NCBI GenBank assembly: GCA_964036275.1 | Contig: OZ038439.1 | Span: 6,588,169-6,652,168 of the forward strand | From: Litoditis marina | Lineage: Eukaryota; Nematoda; Chromadorea; Rhabditida; Rhabditidae | Length of the DNA stretch: 64,000 nt | Direction: 5' to 3' | Shown: positions 35,401 through 64,000 of the stretch, piece after piece | Layout: each line of letters starts with the position of its first letter | How positions within the stretch are numbered: position 1 is the stretch's first letter | The notes under the pieces: model-generated | What the model saw: the letters and a program-made list of their open reading frames with translations, nothing else | What the model was told of the DNA's origin: nothing | Database searches by the model: none | Position numbers and translations under genes: made by a program

Positions 35401-35983
35401 TTTGTATAAAAAAACGATGTAAAGTGAGAGACGATTAGCTTTTGAGATTGAACTGCATGGAATATAGAAAAGGAGGACAATAACTCAAGAGGGAAATAAA
35501 AAATCTAATCTCGCAATTTTCATGGGTCAAAAACATTTTGTTTTTCAGTGAAAAAAAAACCTTGCAGCAAACAATTAGATGAAACGTCCTAATATGATTA
35601 TCACCATTGATTCAAAAATGATAACAGAACAGAGTACACTATAAGTTTCTTGAATATTCATGTAAAGTTAGCATTCTAATAGCCTAAGTGTGCACTTTGT
35701 CGTTTCACGTTTCCGAGTTCTGCTGTGTTTAACATGTTTCACGTGACTGTGCGATAGACTGACAGTATAGCTGATTTTTGTTTCAGATACGTTTTTAGTG
35801 TAAGCGGACTTTTCTAAAAGATTTAGCATATATTTTTTGAATCAGTCTGTCAGGATGATCATGAAAATTGCGAGATTAGATTTTTTATTTCCCTCTTGAG
35901 TTATTGTCCTCCTTTTCTATATTCCATGCAGTTCAATCTCAAAAGCTAATCGTCTCTCACTTTACATCGTTTTTTTATACAAA
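35401..35983. mobile_element. Foldback element with perfect 124-bp inverted repeats
   Basis: Arms 35401-35524 and 35860-35983 are identical over all 124 bases as reverse complements, separated by 335 bp. Outer ends are TTTGTATAAAAAAACGATG and its inverse. The loop contains a segment (about 35655-35750) that recurs at 56725-56815. There is no ORF. The perfect arms imply recent insertion or gene conversion. Confidence 0.9.
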
Positions 35984-36210
35984 TTGTCCTCATTTTCTAT
36001 ATTTCCGAAGGAAATAATGAATCAATAGATAGGAAATAATGAACATCTAATCAATTATTATTAAACTTTTTTTAACGTAACAATGAATACTAAGTTGATT
36101 TGCAGAACATAAACTGCGTTAGAACTCTGGTTAGTAAGCATTCTCTCAGAAACCGTGATCAATCCTTGATTTCGGGCAGCGCACGTGTGGCGCCGTCCAT
36201 TTTTTCTTCC

Positions 36211-36290
36211 TTCGTGACGCTTTGGCTCAGTCGGCAGAGCAGCGCACTACAGTTCAGTAGGCCGAAGGTTCGAATCCTTTCACGGACAGC
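36211..36290 (+). repeat. tRNA-like pseudogene/SINE head
   Basis: Has a TTCGTGA/TCACGGA acceptor-like pairing, a TGGCTCAGTCGG box A with GCTC/GAGC D-stem, and a GGTTCGAATCC box B, followed by a T-rich tail. About five extra bases sit between acceptor and D-arm, and the anticodon stem does not pair, so it is not a working tRNA. Confidence 0.6.
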
Positions 36291-36549
36291 ATTTTTGTTT
36301 TTGTTCGATTAACCTTTTTATGTAGTCAGGATGTCTACGGATTAACACAAATGTTTTTCCAATATATTTTGATCTATTCAAACCACCAAAAGGCGGAACA
36401 ACAGCTCACTGCGCACACTCCGCACATCTAGAAGTGATTGTCAAAGCAGCTAAATGCAATGTTTCCAAGGCGATAAAATGACTCATTTTCAACCGATTGG
36501 TCCAAGATTTCAGATTTACACATAACTCTGCTGTTTCTAACTATATTCC

Positions 36550-37515
36550 AAATTTCAGACGAATCGGTTAAATTCGTCGGTTTTGCGGCCGCCGCGCCAC
36601 GCCGCGCCACGCCGCGCCACGCGGCCGCCGTCGGAAGACATTTTTGCGAGACGATATTCAGCATAACTGTAGATCACTGGTCGCACATTAAATATCGAAT
36701 AGCTCAATGATAAAGCCTTTCCTCCTCTATCTCTTTCCATCAAAATCTCAAAAATCCGTTCAGGAGTTTTTGAGAAAATGGCATAAAACCACTTTTGAAA
36801 GTCCGCAATGTTGTGATCAAAAACTAATCTGCGCAGCGCTTCGCGCTGCGCGCGATTTCGCGCGGAAGGTGCCTTGACACAAGCTCGTTCATAAGACCCG
36901 TCCAATTCTGCCGGAGCCAGAAAACGGGGAATCACGAGAGCGAGTGAAGACAACTGGAACGATAATTCGACTCTGTTGGGAAGATCCCTCATTCCCTGAG
37001 CCGATAGCCGGTCACGGGAAATAGGGAAACAGAGGACCCCCGCTGGGTCAATCTCGAAAAACCGATTCCCAAACGTCCGGCAACCCACAGGAAACGGAAT
37101 AAAACTCGGGATTCTAATTCCACGGAAAACCTACGATTCCTTAGGAACACTCGAACTCGACTGAAAATAATTTCGAAGGGATGTCCATATCCCCCGAAAT
37201 AAACACACAAATATAGAAAAAACAATGAATAAATTCGCCACTCTCTGGCGAAAATAAACAAATAAATGAGAATAATAAGAGCAAGCCCGTCTGCGACGGC
37301 GCTCACGAAACAATATGACGATTTTTGGGTGCGAACAACTTGGTCAATTCCACGATCGTCGCTGACCGCGCGCGGAAGGGTTTCTCGTGGCAGGACCAAT
37401 TTATTCACTAAAGGAGGCTAATTTATTTTAGCCAACCTTTTAATTTAAAATGAGAAATTTGAGCTTCCGCGAAGCATAAGCATCTTGATAGTTATCGAGC
37501 AGTTTATATAATGAA
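36550..37515. repeat. GC-rich repeat block and inverted 200-bp repeat
   Basis: Contains a 10-bp tandem (CGCCACGCCG) at about 36588-36625, a GCGCAGCGC TTC GCGCTGCGC hairpin at about 36834-36854 (a relative lies at 63838-63860), and from 37310 the inverted partner of 26727-26930. Minus-strand frames of 139-177 codons here follow the composition and carry no recognisable domain. Confidence 0.6.
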
Positions 37516-37559
37516 CAAGGAAAATCAGCATGGAATTGTAAATAAATTCTGAATAAATT

Positions 37560-37815
37560 CTGGGAGAAAATCAAGTCAATTCCAATTGCAATTCCAGTTG
37601 TTCTGATATACGAAAGAATTGGAATTGCAATTCCAGAAATTATTTGACATACAAAAGAATTGGAATTGCAATTCCAACTATTTCCGACATACAAAAAAAT
37701 TGGAATTGCAACTCCAATTCTTTTCGACAGACAAAAAGAATTGGAATTGCAATTCTTTTGGATGATTATCTCAATTCTATCAATTCCAATTCCAATTCCA
37801 ATTCCAATTCTAACA
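37560..37815 (-). mobile_element. AATTCC-repeat MITE-like element, copy 3
   Basis: GGAATTGCAATTCC repeats that end at AACAACCCTAAT, the inverse of the TAGGGTTGTT end seen in copies 2 and 4. Confidence 0.7.
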
Positions 37816-38834
37816 ACCCTAATTGACGCGCATTTAGCGAACCAATTCTGTATCGGCCTCGACGAGAGAATGTGCAGATCCGAGAGACGTAGCTCTTCCT
37901 ATCTGCGGCCTCATTTACCTGCGTGCTCTCTCGCTATTGTTGCTTGCTAATTGCAGAAAATTAGCGCCAATGTTTCTGAGATCTTTACGAGCCCGCTGCT
38001 CTTGATAATAGACCTACACCAATAGGGTGAAAACTCCAAGAAATCGTTTTTAGTATAAATCCGATTTCGACCAGTTCTCGAAAATTTTGAAATTGTCAAA
38101 GTCTTTTGTTCTTTCAAAAAACTAGTTGAGTTCAGCTCTAGTTTCAACCAGTTTTTAGAAACCTAATTTTTATTTTTTTTTCAAAACGTAACTCCAACCA
38201 ATTCTGACCGATTCTCGGAGATGTGAATACCGTTTTCAATTCTTAATGTAGTTTGTTTTGCAAAAATAACGTAAAATGTTTGTTTCATACAACAAACCCG
38301 TTGGAACACGGTGGAGCATAACAAACACAAAAATCTGACGAATTCTACACTGAAAATTTAAATTCCAAATCTATTCCAATTTCTTCTACCAATTCGGAAA
38401 AAAAGTCAAGTCAATTGAATTTCATGTTTTTTCTGGTCAATTCCTTTGAGTTCCAAATTTTCGTCAAAGAACAAATTCCTTTGAGTTCAATGTTTCTGGT
38501 GCGAGAACCAGATATAATTTTCCAAATTGATTTTAAGTTCCTATTATTACTCAATTTCCTCATCTCATCAGTTCACCAGGATCTCTCTCTCTTTTTCTCA
38601 TCTATCCCTTTGGTTCATGTATCTCTGTTTTTGTCCCTTTCCGTCTTTTTCTCTCATTCTCGATTCTCCCTCTCACTCGCTTTTCCTGTCAAAAACCGGT
38701 TTGTCCGTCTACGTTTGAAAACTTGTTTTCCACGAAGTTTTCACGAGAAATGAACGAGACTCCATTTCGTTCCCAGTTGTTGCTCATTCTTTCTTCGTCT
38801 TCGACCGCGGAAGGTGGTGCTCTCTCTACACTCG
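37816..38834. other. Upstream region of the large plus-strand gene
   Basis: No exon seen until 38835. A CT-rich stretch (38575-38690) precedes the gene. A segment around 38785-38834 is strongly similar to sequence upstream of the paralog's first exon (5393-5445, minus strand), so it is probably 5' UTR or promoter. Confidence 0.5.
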
Positions 38835-61641
<22,807 letters not shown>

Positions 61642-63069
61642 TGCAGTGAATCGGAAGCCAATCGTTCTTCGGATCAAACAATATCGTGATCTAAAGTAAA
61701 TACTTGGGCTATTCATGTACATGTACTGATAAACTGTTGCGATACAAAACAAAGTGAGGTTAGAGCTGGAAATAGTTGCAAAAGTCCTCGTCATACAGTG
61801 ATTCTATGATGCTCCTGCTCGAAACTTTTCGGAATGTACAGTTATAGTCACTGAAAGTGTCAAATTAGAATACTTCACAGATATCATGGCAAATACATTC
61901 GTTCATTATAGACTATTTGTTATTATTTACCCATTAGTTAGTTATTATTGTTATTAGTTAGAAGTTTATTTATTACATCGCATATATTCGTGAACATCCA
62001 ACATTTTGACAAGTACTCGAACCAGGGTGCTTTCTAGTTCAAACCTTCGAGTTTTTGAATTTTAAGAGATTCTGAAAATTTGAGTTTTTTCGAATCGAGT
62101 CGAGTTTCAAGTTCGACTTCAACGAACTATTCCCAAACCATGGCCATTTGTCAAATCCCGGACTTTTTGGCATCATTTCTAGTTGAAGGAAGCTTCACAG
62201 CTGTTATTTGAGCCTCTGAACAAGAACTATGAATGCCTTATAGCAAAACATTAGGGTTGTTAGAATTGGAATTAAAAGACTTGAGATAATCTTCCAAAAT
62301 AATCGCCGAACCAATTCTATTTGTGTGTGTGTAAAAGAATTGGAATTGCAGTTCCGATTTTTTTGAATGTCAAATAGGTTTGGAATTGCAACTCCAATTC
62401 TTTTCTACGTCGAAAATATCTAGACTTACAATTCCGATAGATTCGTATAAAACAACTGGAATTGGAATTGGAATCGACTTGATTTTTCCTCGGAATTTAT
62501 TCAGAGTTGAATTTCACTGAATTACTATTGTTTTCTAGGTATAATGTACAATTTAACAAAAACGAACAGTTTTTGGTTGTTTCTCTGCGTTTTTTTGAAA
62601 AAAAAAACTGACATAATTGGAAAAACGACTTGGAATTGGAATTGAAAATTTGAGATTTTTGGAACTGGTTGGAATGGGAATTGGAATTGACTCGGTTTTG
62701 AAAACGTGAAAGGAATTGGAAACGCCAATTTTCCAAATTTTTCCCTGAATCTTGAATCTTTTTTCCTGAAAAAAAAACCCAGAAAATTTTCCAAGAACTG
62801 ATTGAAATTGGAATCACAATTGACTGGTTTTTGAAAATCTAGAAAGAATTAGAATTGGAATTGAATTGATTTTCGGAATTTATCAACAACCCTACAAAAA
62901 ATACATTCGAGCTGTCTGATGTCGAACAAACAATAGAATTCTGAAAACGACGAATATGAGAGTTGTGAAATGAAACTTGTGAACATGAAATGAAACTTGT
63001 AAACGAATTGGAATTGGTCCGGAATTTATTCAGAATTAAATTATTTTATTTGTAATTTTTTATTTTCAG
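61642..63069. other. Intergenic region between the large gene and its duplicate
   Basis: No exon seen. It contains the AATTCC-repeat element at 62253-62893. No canonical AATAAA was found soon after the stop at 61641. Confidence 0.5.
62253..62893. mobile_element. AATTCC-repeat MITE-like element, copy 4 (both ends visible)
   Basis: Ends are TTAGGGTTGTTAGAATTGGA at the left and a TATCAACAACCCTA inverse at the right, giving an element of about 640 bp. The interior is GGAATTGGAATT-rich on both strands. This is the best copy for defining the family. Confidence 0.8.
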
Positions 63070-63634
63070 GAATTCTAAAAGCGGCAACAGACAAGTGTGG
63101 AGGAGAGAGATGTTTCTTTGGGTACGATTTTTGTGAACTTTGGTTTGATAAGACTGAATGCAAGGTCGGATGTACCACCAAGGTTGGTCGGGATTATTGA
63201 TTCACATTTTTTTTTGATCTGTTGTGCTGCAGTAGTTTTGTTCACTGTTACAGAACAGTATGAATATAAGCTGAGTTGAACAAAAAAATGAACAAATGTG
63301 TTCCAATCAATTCACTATTGTTTTGGCACTGTCTAGAAAAAGTGGTTTGAAATTTACAATATGGAATTTACTAGAGATATACAAGTTGTTCCGAAACTAA
63401 TCTCCCTCATTTTTTTATTAATCATTATTTCACTGTTAACCATTCATAGAAGCCAAGTATAGTAGAGTTTGGTGGGCGGAGCCAGTTTAGGACACTCTTC
63501 AACAGATTTGAACTTTTTATGTACAAAATGAAATTTTCCAGAACGGTACCAACAGTGAATGCAACAAAGTTGATGGAAAGTCGGAGCACCATTGTGTTTG
63601 TAAGGGAGATAGCTGCTACATGAGAGAGAAGATC
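63070..63634 (+). CDS. Duplicated A-B module exons, partial gene at right edge
   Basis: Exon A 63070-63182 and exon B 63542-63634 are near-copies of A6 (55108-55220) and B6 (55654-55746), and the intron between them is also similar, so a genomic segment was duplicated. All cysteines are kept (KCGGERCFFGYDFCELWF; ECNKVDGKSEHHCVCKGDSC). No signal-peptide exon is visible upstream in this window, and the C exon is not seen before 64000. It may be an extra module fragment or the start of a further gene to the right. Confidence 0.6.
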
Positions 63635-64000
63635 GTGAGTTGTTCTGCAATTCCAAAATTTCGGTTTCTGTGAATTCACATGGAACAAACATTCTATGCA
63701 AATCCTTAACTATAGGTGAATGATCCCAAAATCGTTTGGTAACCAACTTTTTCTCGAACCTGTTCGTGTTTTTCTGCAACTGAGCGTGCTGAGCCGCTGA
63801 GCAAAATGATTAGTTTGATTCTGGTATACAAAATCGCGCGCAGCGCGAAGCGCTGTGCGAGATTTGTCTTTGGTCCGGCTAATGCGCGCCTCCGTTTTTT
63901 TAGTTTACCCTCAAAAAGGCCCAAACGTGCAAATCGAGACTTTTTATGATTTGTTGATTTTTCATGGCATATGTACAAGCTATGTTCAAAATTTGAACAA
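63635..64000. other. Right edge, no exon seen
   Basis: AT-rich sequence with a GC-rich hairpin at about 63838-63860 (GCGCAGCGC GAA GCGCTGTGC), related to the one at 36834-36854. Confidence 0.5.

Noticed and set aside
36211..36290. Functional tRNA gene
   Set aside because: Boxes A and B are good, but extra bases precede the D-arm and the anticodon stem does not pair; kept only as a tRNA-like sequence.
36555..37408. 177- and 139-codon minus frames
   Set aside because: They cover GC tandem and dispersed repeats also found inverted at 26.8 kb; the composition explains the openness.

Overview
The window is eukaryotic and most likely from a rhabditid nematode of the Caenorhabditis type (inference). 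It is AT-rich, exons are short, most introns are 50-500 bp, 3' splice sites are of the TTTCAG type, and long poly-C tracts and many small dispersed repeats are present. Gene models were built by eye from splice signals, exon phase and open frames. No similarity search was possible, so names describe families and no gene symbols are given.

Region by region. (1) 83-5392, minus strand: 5' half of a cysteine-rich secreted or receptor-like gene that runs off the left edge; a tiny signal-peptide exon lies 4.3 kb upstream of the body. (2) 5.4-10 kb: transposon debris, including a terminal-inverted-repeat element and an LTR/gag-like fragment. (3) 10.4-21.5 kb, plus strand: two intact many-exon genes head to tail. 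The first is a Tnp2/CACTA-type transposase-like protein of about 1001 aa carrying a collagen-like Gly-X-Y tract. The second is a protein of about 522 aa with a coiled/BEN-like central part and a low-complexity C-terminus. Arrays of one approximately 20-bp motif, in both orientations, lie on both sides of the pair (9.98-10.08 kb and 21.70-21.84 kb), as expected of subterminal repeats of a two-gene CACTA-like element. (4) 22-24.4 kb: repeats and an LTR-like promoter. (5) 24453-25656, minus strand: a small complete gene with one cysteine module, a Thr-rich stalk and a hydrophobic C-terminus (GPI-like). (6) 25.7-38.8 kb: no intact gene recognised; nested inverted repeats, a perfect 124-bp foldback, tRNA-like SINEs and a frameshifted RRM-like ORF. 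(7) 38835-61641, plus strand: a large gene with a split signal peptide, eight tandem three-exon cysteine modules, a transmembrane exon and a charged tail. Its second intron is about 11 kb and contains an 8.84-kb array of about 353 copies of a 25-bp unit. (8) 63070-63634: a duplicated copy of one module, running to the right edge.

The cysteine-rich genes (left edge, 24.5 kb, 38.8-61.6 kb, right edge) form a local family. They share a module made of exons A, B and C with phases 1-0, 0-0 and 0-1, so each module is a phase-symmetric cassette that can be gained or lost without shifting frame. The strongest candidates for something new are this modular gene with its giant, almost indel-free intronic minisatellite, and the two-gene CACTA-like unit whose transposase-like protein has acquired a collagen-like repeat.
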